Notes under the pieces: model-generated
Told to the model about the DNA's origin: nothing
Seen by the model: the letters and a program-made list of their open reading frames with translations, nothing else
The model's database searches: none
Source of the DNA: Stigmatella aurantiaca
Lineage (GTDB): Bacteria; Myxococcota; Myxococcia; Myxococcales; Myxococcaceae
DNA length: 64,000 nt
Reading direction: 5' to 3'
Assembly: GCF_900109545.1 (NCBI RefSeq)
Contig: NZ_FOAP01000033.1
Coordinates: forward strand, 31,737-95,736
Translations under genes and position numbers: made by a program
Shown: positions 48,814-58,106 of the stretch, one piece after another
Numbering within the stretch: the stretch's first letter is position 1
Layout of the letters: each line of letters starts with the position of its first letter

Positions 48814-49581
48814 TCAGCGCGGCGCGAAGCGGATGGCGCCATCCAGCCGGATGGTCTCGCCGTTGAGCATCGTGTTCTCCACGATGTGGAGCACCAGCGA
48901 TGCGAACTCATCCGGGTGGCCCATTCGCTTCGGGAAGGGGACCTGCGCTTCGAGTCCCTCCCGGACGTCCTTGGGAAAACCGCTCATCATGGGCGTGTCG
49001 AAGAGCCCTGGCGCGATGGTCATCACCCGGATTCCGTGCTCGGCGAGATCCCGGGCGATGGGCAGCGTCATCCCGATGATTCCCGCCTTCGACGCCGCGT
49101 AGGCAGCCTGGCGGGCCTGTCCGTCGTAGGCCGCGACCGATGAGGTGTTCACGATCACCCCGCGCTCGCCATCCGCGTTCGGCTCGTTCTTCGCCATCTG
49201 GGCCGCCGCGAGCCGGATGCAGTTGAAGGTGCCCACCAGGTTCACCTGGATGGGCCGGAGGAAGTCGTCCAGCTTGGCGGGCCCGAGCGCCCCCAGGGTG
49301 GGCACCGAGACGCCGATGCCCGCGCAGTTGACGAGGATCGACACCGGTCCCAGGGTCTGCTGAACGGATTGGAAGGCGGAGGCGACCGCCGAGGCATTGG
49401 TGACATCCGCTGCGAGGAACTGGGTGGGCTCACCCAGCTCCTTCGCCACCGCGGGCCCTTGCGAGTTCGGGCGATCCAGCAAGGCCACCTTCGCCCCCGC
49501 GGCTACCAGCCGCGCCGCCACGGCTTTCCCCAGTCCCGAGGCGCCTCCGGTCACGGCCGCTACCGCCCCTTGGAGCTTCAC
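48814..49581 (-). CDS. short-chain dehydrogenase/reductase (HSD10-like)
   Basis: This 255-aa classical SDR has the TGGASGLGKA cofactor loop, an NCAG motif, and the catalytic set with NTSSVAAYDG and YAASKAG (Ser, Tyr, Lys). LLDRPNSQG after beta-2 (Asp) suggests NAD(H). The sequence resembles 3-hydroxyacyl-CoA dehydrogenase type II enzymes. The start is GTG 49581, overlapping the stop of the upstream beta-hydroxylase gene (GTGA), so the two are translationally coupled. In this context it could oxidise the beta-hydroxy group made by that enzyme, or act on the beta-hydroxy fatty acid used by the FAAL; both are inference. A 35-bp gap leads to the next gene. Confidence 0.85.
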   Translation of the reverse strand: MKLQGAVAAVTGGASGLGKAVAARLVAAGAKVALLDRPNSQGPAVAKELGEPTQFLAADVTNASAVASAFQSVQQTLGPVSILVNCAGIGVSVPTLGALGPAKLDDFLRPIQVNLVGTFNCIRLAAAQMAKNEPNADGERGVIVNTSSVAAYDGQARQAAYAASKAGIIGMTLPIARDLAEHGIRVMTIAPGLFDTPMMSGFPKDVREGLEAQVPFPKRMGHPDEFASLVLHIVENTMLNGETIRLDGAIRFAPR

Positions 49582-51185
49582 GGTTGGCCCTCCGTGGCGA
49601 TCCGCAGCTCGGTCGTTCCCCGGAGCCGATGCGCCACCTCCAGCCCGCGCGTGCGCGCCTCGGTCAGCAGGGTGTCGGACTCCTTCATGCGCGGCGAGTC
49701 CGCGGGGGCTTCCGGGCCCACGATGTGCGACAGCCAGGGCTCGAGGCCCATGGCGTAGTTGTAGAGCCGCTTGGCGCCGAGGAGCTCCAGCAGCCGCACG
49801 CCCTCGCTGGCGTTGCTCCCCCGGCACCGGCGGTTCTTCTCCGCGCGCCGGTCGCGGCGCTTGGGGAACAGGGCATCGATGGTGAACGTGAGCGGAGAGC
49901 CCTCGTTCTCGGTGTTCATGAAGACCGTCTGCACTTCGCCGACCGCCTGGCGGATGTTGCGGTAGAGCGTGTCGTCCAGGTTGGCCGAGTCCGCGGCGAA
50001 GAGGATCTGCTCCTTGCCCGCGCGGATCAGGTACGCGCTCTTCGCGTGGGACAGGTCTCCATGCTCGCCCAGGAAGGGGATGGCGACGATTTCCCCATCA
50101 GGCAGCGGCAGCGAGTCGAACATCTCCATGTCGACGACCCGCTTGTAGCCCATCATCGTGGACATCAGCTTGAGCGAGACGTCCCCCACGAGCAGGCCCC
50201 GCGCACGCGGTACCACGAGGCAGTCAATTCGCCGCCGCAGGCGCAGGAGCGTCTCGGGGTTGTAGTGGTCGGCGTGGGCGTGCGTCACGAGCGCGTAGTC
50301 GATCCGGGCCGGGAGGTCCTCGTAGCTCAGACGCGACTCGCCCCCCGCGCGCGGCCGGACGCCGATCACCGGATCGATCAGGATGGAGGTTCCTTTCCAC
50401 TCCACCAGCACGCACGCATGCCCCACGTACCGCACGCGCACCCCGGGCCCCGTCCACGTTTCGACCGGGGCAGGAGCGGGCGCCTCGGTCAGCAGGGAGC
50501 GCAGCACCTCCTCGTTCGGGACGGCGTCGCCGAGCAGCTCCTGGATGTGGCCCAGGGGCTGGGGGGTGCGCTCCAGCTCGAAGAGCGGGTCCACGCGCGC
50601 GTCCGTGAAGGGCACCTTCCACTCGATCTGCCGCTCGTGGGTAAGCCGAGGCGTGGTGAAGAAGGTGCGGCGCTCGGAGTCGCGCTCCAGCGCTCCGAGC
50701 TGCAGCGCCTGGAGCTGCGGCTGGTGGAACCGGCTCTTGTACGAGAGCGGCTCCAGCACCTGGATGGAGGCGCGGTTGTTGTAGTCGTAGACCAGCTCCA
50801 CGAGTCCCCTCAGGGAGGGGGGGAGCTTCTGGTACAGCGGCTCCAGCGACTGGCCCTTGGCCTCGGTCCAGAGGTACGTCTGGAACTCCTCGAACGCCTC
50901 GGCCAGCTTGAGCCCCTCCTCTTGACCGGTCTGCGTCCGCTGCAGCAGCGCGCGCACTTCCGCGGCACGGGAGGCGGGCACGCCCACGAACGAACCGCCG
51001 TTGATTTCCCGCTCCGACTTCTCGTGGAAGGCCGGGTTCTGCAGGTACGCCTTCAGCAAAGGAAGCTGGAAGTTGTACGCGTTGAGACACGCGGGAATCG
51101 GCGCGAGGGTGAGCCACCAGGCCATCCAGTGGTTGACCAGGGGCTCGATGTAGGTGTGCTCGGACAGGCGGTAGGTGGCGGACAT
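49578..51185 (-). CDS. CmlA-family di-iron beta-hydroxylase (metallo-beta-lactamase fold)
   Basis: At 535 aa it is close to CmlA (about 530 aa), the chloramphenicol-pathway enzyme that beta-hydroxylates an amino acid on its carrier protein. Residues about 1-245 resemble the CmlA N-terminal domain, with GGSFV and GQSLEPLYQKLPPSLRGLVE. The metallo-beta-lactamase domain has THAHADH giving H302, H304, D306 and H307. E374 in FLGEHGD, D399 in AADSAN and possibly H487 complete the di-iron set, at almost the spacing known for CmlA. The start is ATG 51185 (GGAG 5-8 bases upstream). Gene order is permease, this gene, SDR, permease. It predicts a beta-hydroxy amino acid in the peptide, most likely an aromatic residue. 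Confidence 0.8.
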   Translation of the reverse strand: MSATYRLSEHTYIEPLVNHWMAWWLTLAPIPACLNAYNFQLPLLKAYLQNPAFHEKSEREINGGSFVGVPASRAAEVRALLQRTQTGQEEGLKLAEAFEEFQTYLWTEAKGQSLEPLYQKLPPSLRGLVELVYDYNNRASIQVLEPLSYKSRFHQPQLQALQLGALERDSERRTFFTTPRLTHERQIEWKVPFTDARVDPLFELERTPQPLGHIQELLGDAVPNEEVLRSLLTEAPAPAPVETWTGPGVRVRYVGHACVLVEWKGTSILIDPVIGVRPRAGGESRLSYEDLPARIDYALVTHAHADHYNPETLLRLRRRIDCLVVPRARGLLVGDVSLKLMSTMMGYKRVVDMEMFDSLPLPDGEIVAIPFLGEHGDLSHAKSAYLIRAGKEQILFAADSANLDDTLYRNIRQAVGEVQTVFMNTENEGSPLTFTIDALFPKRRDRRAEKNRRCRGSNASEGVRLLELLGAKRLYNYAMGLEPWLSHIVGPEAPADSPRMKESDTLLTEARTRGLEVAHRLRGTTELRIATEGQP

Positions 51186-51196
51186 GAGGACTCCGG

Positions 51197-52528
51197 TTAC
51201 CCGGCGTGGTGCATGGCGGTGACCGGCTTGAGACGGGCCGCCAGGAAGGAAGGGATGAGGGCGATGGCCGTGGTGCAGGCGCTGATCAGCGTGATGGAGA
51301 GCAGGGTGGCTCCGGCGTCGACCCGGAGGTACAGCCGGTCTCCCATCAGGAACAGTTGCACCGCTTGGGGGACAGGGATCTGGAGCGCATTCAGGATGGC
51401 GCAGAGGATCGTGCCCAGCACCGCGCCTGCCCCAGCGCTCAGGACGCTGAGCACCAGCGCTTCCAGGGCGAACATCCACACGACCTGTGAGCGCTGCATG
51501 CCGATCGCTCGCAGGGTTCCCACCTCCTGCGTACGTTCCCGGATGGAGATCCACAGGGTGTTCATCAAGCCCACCGCGATGGTCACGATCAGCACGAACA
51601 TGAGCACGAAGCTGAGCACGTGGAGCAGGCTGCTCGTCCAGTTGACGAAGGCAACCTCGGTCTTCCAGGTCGTGACGTCCAGCCGCTGGCCCGTCCAGTC
51701 CTCCTGGCTGACCAGCTCGAGCTTCTGCCAGTAGGGCTGCTGCTCCTCTTCAAGGAGTTCGTAGTGGGCGGAGGCGAGTGCCTGGCGCAGCCGCTGCTGA
51801 ACGGCGGGGGCATCGTCGAGGTCCGGGAGGTAGATCAGCAGGGCGCCCGTCGCATCGCCGTGGAGCTGATACAGCGCCCGGAGCGTGGCATTCGGGACGA
51901 AGACGTTGATCGAACTGAGCAGCCCGATGTCGCGGGCGATGGCCACCACCCGGACATCCTGGGTGTTGGTGCTGCCGCGCACGGTGACGCCGGACAGGGT
52001 GAGCATGTCCCCGGTCTTCACCTCGAGCTTCTTCGCCTGGGATTCGAACAGCAGGATGCTCCCCGGGAGGGCCAGCTCCTCCAGGTTCCCCTCGGCGAGG
52101 CGGAGGACCTGGCGGAAGACCGGCTCCTCCGCGATGTCCAGCCCGTTGAGTGCGATCTGCATGCCGTGGGTGTCACTGATCACCCGGGCGAGGCCTCTGC
52201 CGCGCTGCGACACACTGACGAGTTCCGGCACCTCGCGCTGGATGAGCTCGAGGAGCTTGGGAGCGTGCGTCACCACCGCGCTCGATTGGCCGCGCGTCAC
52301 TTTGTAGAAGCCGGCGACGTTGACGTGGCCCGACATCAGCGTGGTGGCCGACTGCAGGACCGTGCTCTGGACGCCGTTGGAGAGCCCCAACAGGAAGAGC
52401 AGCAGCGCGGTGACCCCAGCCATCGCGCCTCCCAGCATGAGGGTCCGGCGGCGGTGCGCAGCCAGGTTCCGGACCGCCAGGAGGATGAATTGGAGCACCT
52501 GTGGAGCGCCTGTGTACATGTCTCCCAC
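51197..52528 (-). CDS. FtsX/LolE-type ABC transporter permease
   Basis: This 443-aa membrane protein has an N-terminal helix (TLMLGGAMAGVTALLLFLLG) and a periplasmic domain of about 240 residues. Three C-terminal helices include VLSFVLMFVLIVTIAVGL and a last one near residue 415. RTQEVGTLRAIGMQRSQVVWM is the FtsX-family ATPase-coupling region. It is the first gene of the four-gene operon and starts 73 bp from the divergent NRPS. With the 683-aa permease it could form a heterodimeric LolCE-like transporter, but the ATPase is not in the window. Its stop is 11 bp before the beta-hydroxylase start, tying transport and tailoring together. ATG 52519, three codons downstream, is an alternative start. 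Confidence 0.83.
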   Translation of the reverse strand: MGDMYTGAPQVLQFILLAVRNLAAHRRRTLMLGGAMAGVTALLLFLLGLSNGVQSTVLQSATTLMSGHVNVAGFYKVTRGQSSAVVTHAPKLLELIQREVPELVSVSQRGRGLARVISDTHGMQIALNGLDIAEEPVFRQVLRLAEGNLEELALPGSILLFESQAKKLEVKTGDMLTLSGVTVRGSTNTQDVRVVAIARDIGLLSSINVFVPNATLRALYQLHGDATGALLIYLPDLDDAPAVQQRLRQALASAHYELLEEEQQPYWQKLELVSQEDWTGQRLDVTTWKTEVAFVNWTSSLLHVLSFVLMFVLIVTIAVGLMNTLWISIRERTQEVGTLRAIGMQRSQVVWMFALEALVLSVLSAGAGAVLGTILCAILNALQIPVPQAVQLFLMGDRLYLRVDAGATLLSITLISACTTAIALIPSFLAARLKPVTAMHHAG

Positions 52529-52601
52529 TTATCGGGCTGGGGTAAGGTAGTATAAGAAGGGCCTATTGTAAATTAGTGTTCTCAGGAAAATACTGTAACC
52601 G
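52529..52601. promoter_or_regulatory. divergent promoter region, tailoring operon and second NRPS
   Basis: This 73-bp gap has an AT-rich core (about 52545-52590), in contrast to its surroundings. TAGTATAAG on the + strand resembles a -10 box. On the - strand a TTACAG-17-TAATTT pair is a weak candidate. The NRPS ATG at 52602 has no clear Shine-Dalgarno. Confidence 0.4.
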
Positions 52602-55600
52602 ATGGAAAAGATTCGAGATCGGAAGCACGAAGAAGGAGCGCCCGCTTCTCTTTTCGCCCCTTGTTCGTGGGTTTCGGAGCATTTCTCGCACTCCAAGAAC
52701 GTGAGAGCGAGTGCGTTTTCCTGTGTGCAGGGCGGCTTTCGCATCTCGGGCACGCTGGATGTGCCGTTGCTGGAGCAAAGTTTTGATGTGCTCACTCGGC
52801 GCCATCCGAGCCTGCGCGCGCCCCTGTCGCTGACGGTTATCGAGCTGCCGCAGGCGGGAGAGGCGGAGTGCAGGGCGGTGGCTCTGGAACAAGCCCAGCG
52901 GCCGTTTGATCCGGACCAGGGTCCGTTGCTGCGCGCGGCGCTGCTGCGTCTCGGGATCCAGGAGCACGTGCTCCTGCTGTGCATGCACCAGCTCGTCGCC
53001 GATGAGGCCTCGCCCGAAGTGCTCGGGCACGAGCTGGCCACCGTCTATGGCGCGCTCGTTTCGGGCACGGCGCCAAGGCTGCTGGAGCCCTCTCCGTATG
53101 GGGAGTTTGCCCGGAATCCAAAGTGGAACGAGGCGAGAGTGATCGTGTCTGCTGACGAGTGCGCGCACCAGTTGTTCGAGGAGCAGGTGAAGCGCACGCC
53201 GCAGGCGGTGGCGGTAAGCTTCGAGGGCACGGAGCTGAGCTATGCGGAGCTGGACGGACGAGCCAACCAGCTGGCGCAGCACCTGAGGGGGATGGGGGTA
53301 GGGCCGGAGAGCCGGGTGGGCCTGTGCGTGGAGCGCTCGGTGGAGCTGGTGGTGGGGATGCTGGGCACGCTGAAGGCAGGCGGAGCCTACGTGCCGCTGG
53401 ACCCAGCGGCGCCCGCCGAGCGGCTGGAGTACATGATGAAGGATGCAGGGCTGGAGGTGCTGCTGACGCAGCAGCGTCTGGTCCCGGGCCTGCCTGTGGG
53501 GGCCGGGCACGTGGTGTGCCTGGATGCGGATTGGGCACAAATCTCACGTCAGAGCCAAGCGGCTGTGGCGCATGAGGGCAGTGCGGGCCAGCTGGCGTAC
53601 GTCATCTACACCTCGGGCTCGACGGGCAAGCCAAAGGGGACGCTGCTGGAGCACGGAGGGTTGTGCAACGCGGCGCGGGCAGCCATCCAGATACTGGGGT
53701 TGGGGCCTGGAAAGAAGGTGCTGCAGTTCTCGTCGCTGGGTTTCGATGCCTCGGTGTGGGAGATGTTCTCAGCGCTGCTGAGCGGGGCGCACCTGGTGCT
53801 GGCGTCGAAGGAAGCGCTGATGCCGGGAGCGCCGCTGCAGGAGTTGCTGCAGGCGCAGGCCATCACCACGGCCACGCTGACGCCCTCGGTGCTCATGCAG
53901 TTGGAGCCCGGGAGTCTGCCTTCGCTGGAGACGGTGGCGGCCGCGGGCGAGGCGTGCACGCCGGAGCTGGTGGGGCGGTGGAAGCCGGGCCGACGGTTCA
54001 TCAACGCCTACGGCCCCACGGAAGTGACTATCTGCGCGACGCAGAACTCGCAGGTGGAGGCGGCCCGGCCCACCATCGGCCGGGCATTGCCCAACGTGCA
54101 GGTGTACGTGCTGGATGAGGCACAGAGGGTGGTGCCGGTGGGGGTGGCCGGAGAGCTGTGCGTGGGAGGAGCGGGGCTGGCGCGAGGGTACCTGGGCCGA
54201 GCGGAGCTGACGGCGGAGCGGTTCATCCCCAACCCGTACAGCGAGGAGCCCGGAGCGAGGCTGTACCGGACGGGGGACCGGGTGAGGTGGCTGGAGAACG
54301 GGGAGCTGGAGTTCCTGGGGCGGATGGACTTCCAGGTGAAGCTGAGGGGCTTCCGGATTGAGCTGGAGGAGGTGGAGGCGGCGCTGAGCCAGCAGGCTGG
54401 GCTGAGCGAGGTGGTGGTGGTGGTGAGGGAGGATGTGCCGGGGGTGAAGCGGCTGGTGGCGTATGTGGTGGGTGCGGGCAAACAGCCTGCGCCCAGCAGC
54501 GAGGCGCTCAGAAGCGCGCTGAAGCAGAAGCTGCCGGAGTACATGGTGCCCTCGGCGTTCGTGAGGCTGGAGGCGCTGCCGCTGGCCCTCACCGGCAAGG
54601 TGGACCGGAAGGCGCTTCCCGCTCCGGACTGGAACACGTTGGAGCCAGAGCGCGAGTACGTTGCGCCCCAGACCCCGGTCGAGAAGGAGCTGGCGGCCAT
54701 CTGGGCGAAGGTGCTCCGGTTGGAGCGTGTCGGCCGGCACGACAACTTCTTCCTGCTCGGTGGTGACTCCATCATCGGGATGCAGATCCTGGCCCGGGCC
54801 CATCAAGCCGGGCTCCGCTTCACCTCGAAGCAGCTCTTTCAGCATCCGACCCTCGCCGCGCTGGCGCCCCTGGTGACGCAGGCCCGGGATCTGGATGACC
54901 AAGGGGTCATCACCGGGCGGGTTTCCCTGACCCCCATCCAGCACTGGTTCCTGGAACAGCAGCAGCCGGAGCCGCACCACTTCAAGCAGGCCATGGTCTT
55001 CGAGGTGACCGAGCCGGTGGCGCCCGCGCTTCTGGAGCAAGCGCTGCGGCAGCTCCTTGCGCACCACGATGCCTTGCGCATGTGCTTCACCGAAGAAGGT
55101 GGGCGCTGGCAGCAGTCCAACGGAGCACAGGCGCAGGGAGTGTCCCTGCGGCAGGTGGATCTGGCGCACGTTCCGGAGGCTCAGCGAGCGACGGCCATCG
55201 AAGCCGTGTCGGAAGAGCTGCAGGAAGGCTTCGACCTTTCCCAGGGCCTGTTGCTGCGCGCGGCCTTGCTTCATCTCGGAGCGGGACAGACCGGGCGGCT
55301 GCTGCTCGCCATCCATCACTTCGTGGTGGACTTCGTCTCGTGGCGCATCCTGCTGGAAGATCTGAATACGGCTTACCAGCAGCTTTGCCGGGGCGAACCG
55401 GTGGTGCTGGCCGCCAAGACGACGTCCTTCAAGCGGTGGGCAGGAAAGTTGGAGGAATACGCCCAGTCTCCTCTGGAAGAGGACCGGGCCTATTGGCTGC
55501 AGCCCCGCGAGCCTGTCCGGGCACTGCCGGTCGATCGCGTGGGCGGGGCCAATACGCAGGAGTCGGCCCGCGGTGTGACGGTGTCACTGGATGTAGAGCC

Positions 55601-58106
55601 GACACGCGCGCTGCTGCAGGAAGTACCGGGAGCCTACCGGGCTCACATCAATGATGTCCTGCTGGCGGTCCTGGCGCAGTCCTTGGCCCAATGGACGGGC
55701 TCGCGCCAGGTGCTGGTTGATCTGGAAGGGCACGGACGCGAGGAACTGTTCGAGGACGTGAACCTCTCCCGGACGGTGGGGTGGTTCACGACGCTGTTCC
55801 CGGTGCAACTGGACCTGCCGGAAGCCACCAGCCCCGCGCCGGTCCTCGAATCCGTCCGGGAGGAGCTGCGGCGGCTTCCCCATCGGGGCATCGGCTACGG
55901 GCTGCTGCGCTACCTCCGGAAGGATGGCGCGGCGCAGGGACTGCTTTCCCGCCCCCAGGCCGAGGTGAGCTTCAACTACTGGGGACAAATCGACCTGATG
56001 GGACAGGGCTCGGCGCCCTTCGTGCTGTCGTCAGAGCTGGGAGGACCGGAGTTCGGCAGGAAGCACCGCCGGCCGCACCTGCTGGCCGTGGAGGCGCGCG
56101 TCTTCGGCGGCAAGCTCGAGGTGACCTGGCTGTACAGCGAGAACGTCCATGCGCGGGCGACCGTCGAGGCGCTGGCGCAGAACTTCATGGCGTCTCTGCG
56201 GACCCTCATCGCGGGCCGCACGTCGCCCGAGGCAGCACGCTACATTCCCTCGGATTTCCCGCTGGCCCAGTTGGACCGGGCCGCGCTGGAACAGGTGCTG
56301 AAGCAGACCCCGCGCATCGAGGATCTCTATCCGCTCGCTCCGCTCCAGCAGGGGCTGCTCTACCATGCGCACCTGGCGCCTGGGACGGACCTGTATTTCG
56401 AGCAGGTGAGCTGGGCCATTCCCCAGGCGTTGGATGTCTCCGCGTTCCAGAAAGCCTGGGAGCGGGTCGTGGCGCAGAGCCCTGTCCTCAGGACGGTCTT
56501 CCTCTGGGAGGGCTTGGCGGAGCCGCTCCAGGCCGTTCTGCCCTCGGTCACGCTGCCGTGGCAGCAACTCGACTGGCGGGGCGTTCCGGCGGCTGAGCAG
56601 AAGGCACGGCTTTCCTCGCTCGTGAGCGAGGATCGCTCTCGCGGCTTCGAGCTGTCGCAGGCACCGCTGATGCGCGTGGCGCTCATCCGGCTCGGAGAGG
56701 CCTCCTACCACTGCCTGTTCAGCTTCCACCACCTGCTGCTGGATGGATGGAGTGTGGGCCTGGTGTTCCAGGCGCTGTACGCCCACTACGAGGCCCTTTC
56801 CTCTGGGAAGGAGTTGCCCCTCCAGCGGGGAACCTCTTACCGCGATTACATCGCGTGGCTGCGGCAGCAGGACGTCTCCCGCTCGGAGGCGTATTGGCGG
56901 CAGGCGCTCAAGAGATTCACCACGCCGTCGCCGCTGCCGTACGGCCAGCGGCCGGGATGGACGGCAGAGACGTCCCAAGGGTACGGCGAGCAGCAACTGC
57001 AGATCGGCCGGGCCTCGGCGGATGCGCTCCAGGCCTTCGTGCGTCAGCACGGCCTGACCTTGAATACGTTGGTGTTGGGCGCGTGGGGGCTCGTGCTGGG
57101 CCAGCATGGCGGCTCAACGGATGTCGTCTTCGGCACGACGCTCGCGGGCCGTCCGCCCGAGCTGCCGGGCTCCGATGCCGTGATGGGGCTGTTGATCAAC
57201 ACGCTTCCGGCGCGGGTACGCCTGGAGTCTCAGGTTCCGGTGCTCCCGTGGCTGGAGCGTCTCCAAGCCGAGCAGGATGAGCTGCGGCAGCACGAATACA
57301 GCCCCCTGGCTCAGGTTCAGGCGTGGAGCGAGGTACCCCGCGGGACGGGGCTGTTCGAGAGCCTCTACAGCTTCGAGAACTATCCGATGGACTCCGCGCT
57401 GGGAGGAGCTGAATTCATCGAGAGGACCCAGTTCGCGATCGCCGCCTCCGTCATCCCCAACCGGCAGGGACTGCTGCTCAGAATCGCTTTCGAGGCGGGA
57501 CGGTTCGAGAGCGCCACCATTGACCGGTTGCTGGCGCACTGGAGCCTCGCGCTGGAGCGCATGGTGGCCCAGCCAGAGAAGGCCCTTGGGCGCATCTCCC
57601 TGCTCTCCGAGGGGGAGCGGAGGCAGGTGCTGGAGGAGTGGGCCGCAACGGCGTTGGCTGGACGGCCCGAGGCATGCGCGCACCAGTTGTTCGAGGAGCA
57701 GGTGAAGCGCACGCCGCAGGCGGTGGCGGTGAGCTTCGAGGGCGCGGAGCTGAGCTATGCGGAGCTGGACGGACGAGCCAACCAGCTGGCGCAGCACCTG
57801 AGGGGGATGGGGGTAGGGCCGGAGAGCCGGGTGGGCCTGTGCGTGGAGCGCTCGGTGGAGCTGGTGGTGGGGATGCTGGGCACGCTGAAGGCGGGCGGAG
57901 CCTACGTGCCGCTGGACCCAGCGGCGCCCGCCGAGCGGCTGGAATACATGATGAAGGATGCGGGACTGGAGGTGCTGCTGACGCAGCAGCGTCTGGTTCC
58001 GGGCCTGCCTGTGAGGGCCGGGCACGTGGTGTGCCTGGATGCGGATTGGGCACAAATCTCACGTCAGAGCCAAGCGGCTGTGGCGCATGAGGGCAGTGCG
58101 GGCTAG
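52602..58106 (+). CDS. NRPS (truncated C)-A-PCP-E-C-A, ended by an in-frame TAG
   Basis: The frame gives 1834 aa before a TAG. Residues about 40-180 are only the N-lobe of a C domain (RHPSLRAP, degenerate MHQLVADEA). Then come A1 (about 187-680), PCP1 (GGDSII, S723), an epimerase (HHFVVDF at 905, EGHGRE), a DCL-like C2 (HHLLLDG at 1376) and the first 150 residues of A2. The stop at 58104-58106 falls just before the A3 core motif LAYVIYTSGSTGKPKG, in the middle of the fold. The sister copy has CAG at 53589 in the same place. A1 pocket residues read DAWTAAAICK, close to the GrsA Phe code, so a D-aromatic residue is predicted. As it stands the polypeptide would end in a broken A domain. Confidence 0.85.
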   Translation: MEKIRDRKHEEGAPASLFAPCSWVSEHFSHSKNVRASAFSCVQGGFRISGTLDVPLLEQSFDVLTRRHPSLRAPLSLTVIELPQAGEAECRAVALEQAQRPFDPDQGPLLRAALLRLGIQEHVLLLCMHQLVADEASPEVLGHELATVYGALVSGTAPRLLEPSPYGEFARNPKWNEARVIVSADECAHQLFEEQVKRTPQAVAVSFEGTELSYAELDGRANQLAQHLRGMGVGPESRVGLCVERSVELVVGMLGTLKAGGAYVPLDPAAPAERLEYMMKDAGLEVLLTQQRLVPGLPVGAGHVVCLDADWAQISRQSQAAVAHEGSAGQLAYVIYTSGSTGKPKGTLLEHGGLCNAARAAIQILGLGPGKKVLQFSSLGFDASVWEMFSALLSGAHLVLASKEALMPGAPLQELLQAQAITTATLTPSVLMQLEPGSLPSLETVAAAGEACTPELVGRWKPGRRFINAYGPTEVTICATQNSQVEAARPTIGRALPNVQVYVLDEAQRVVPVGVAGELCVGGAGLARGYLGRAELTAERFIPNPYSEEPGARLYRTGDRVRWLENGELEFLGRMDFQVKLRGFRIELEEVEAALSQQAGLSEVVVVVREDVPGVKRLVAYVVGAGKQPAPSSEALRSALKQKLPEYMVPSAFVRLEALPLALTGKVDRKALPAPDWNTLEPEREYVAPQTPVEKELAAIWAKVLRLERVGRHDNFFLLGGDSIIGMQILARAHQAGLRFTSKQLFQHPTLAALAPLVTQARDLDDQGVITGRVSLTPIQHWFLEQQQPEPHHFKQAMVFEVTEPVAPALLEQALRQLLAHHDALRMCFTEEGGRWQQSNGAQAQGVSLRQVDLAHVPEAQRATAIEAVSEELQEGFDLSQGLLLRAALLHLGAGQTGRLLLAIHHFVVDFVSWRILLEDLNTAYQQLCRGEPVVLAAKTTSFKRWAGKLEEYAQSPLEEDRAYWLQPREPVRALPVDRVGGANTQESARGVTVSLDVEPTRALLQEVPGAYRAHINDVLLAVLAQSLAQWTGSRQVLVDLEGHGREELFEDVNLSRTVGWFTTLFPVQLDLPEATSPAPVLESVREELRRLPHRGIGYGLLRYLRKDGAAQGLLSRPQAEVSFNYWGQIDLMGQGSAPFVLSSELGGPEFGRKHRRPHLLAVEARVFGGKLEVTWLYSENVHARATVEALAQNFMASLRTLIAGRTSPEAARYIPSDFPLAQLDRAALEQVLKQTPRIEDLYPLAPLQQGLLYHAHLAPGTDLYFEQVSWAIPQALDVSAFQKAWERVVAQSPVLRTVFLWEGLAEPLQAVLPSVTLPWQQLDWRGVPAAEQKARLSSLVSEDRSRGFELSQAPLMRVALIRLGEASYHCLFSFHHLLLDGWSVGLVFQALYAHYEALSSGKELPLQRGTSYRDYIAWLRQQDVSRSEAYWRQALKRFTTPSPLPYGQRPGWTAETSQGYGEQQLQIGRASADALQAFVRQHGLTLNTLVLGAWGLVLGQHGGSTDVVFGTTLAGRPPELPGSDAVMGLLINTLPARVRLESQVPVLPWLERLQAEQDELRQHEYSPLAQVQAWSEVPRGTGLFESLYSFENYPMDSALGGAEFIERTQFAIAASVIPNRQGLLLRIAFEAGRFESATIDRLLAHWSLALERMVAQPEKALGRISLLSEGERRQVLEEWAATALAGRPEACAHQLFEEQVKRTPQAVAVSFEGAELSYAELDGRANQLAQHLRGMGVGPESRVGLCVERSVELVVGMLGTLKAGGAYVPLDPAAPAERLEYMMKDAGLEVLLTQQRLVPGLPVRAGHVVCLDADWAQISRQSQAAVAHEGSAG
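53160..54608 (+). repeat. direct repeat copy 1, A1 domain of the second NRPS
   Basis: This 1449-bp segment covers almost the full A1 domain. It matches 57675-59123 at a constant offset of 4515 bp (1505 codons) with few substitutions. It starts at TGCGCGCACCAGTTGTTCG and ends at GGCAAGGTGGACCGG, so only the A domain has been copied or homogenised, not the neighbouring C or PCP. Confidence 0.9.
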
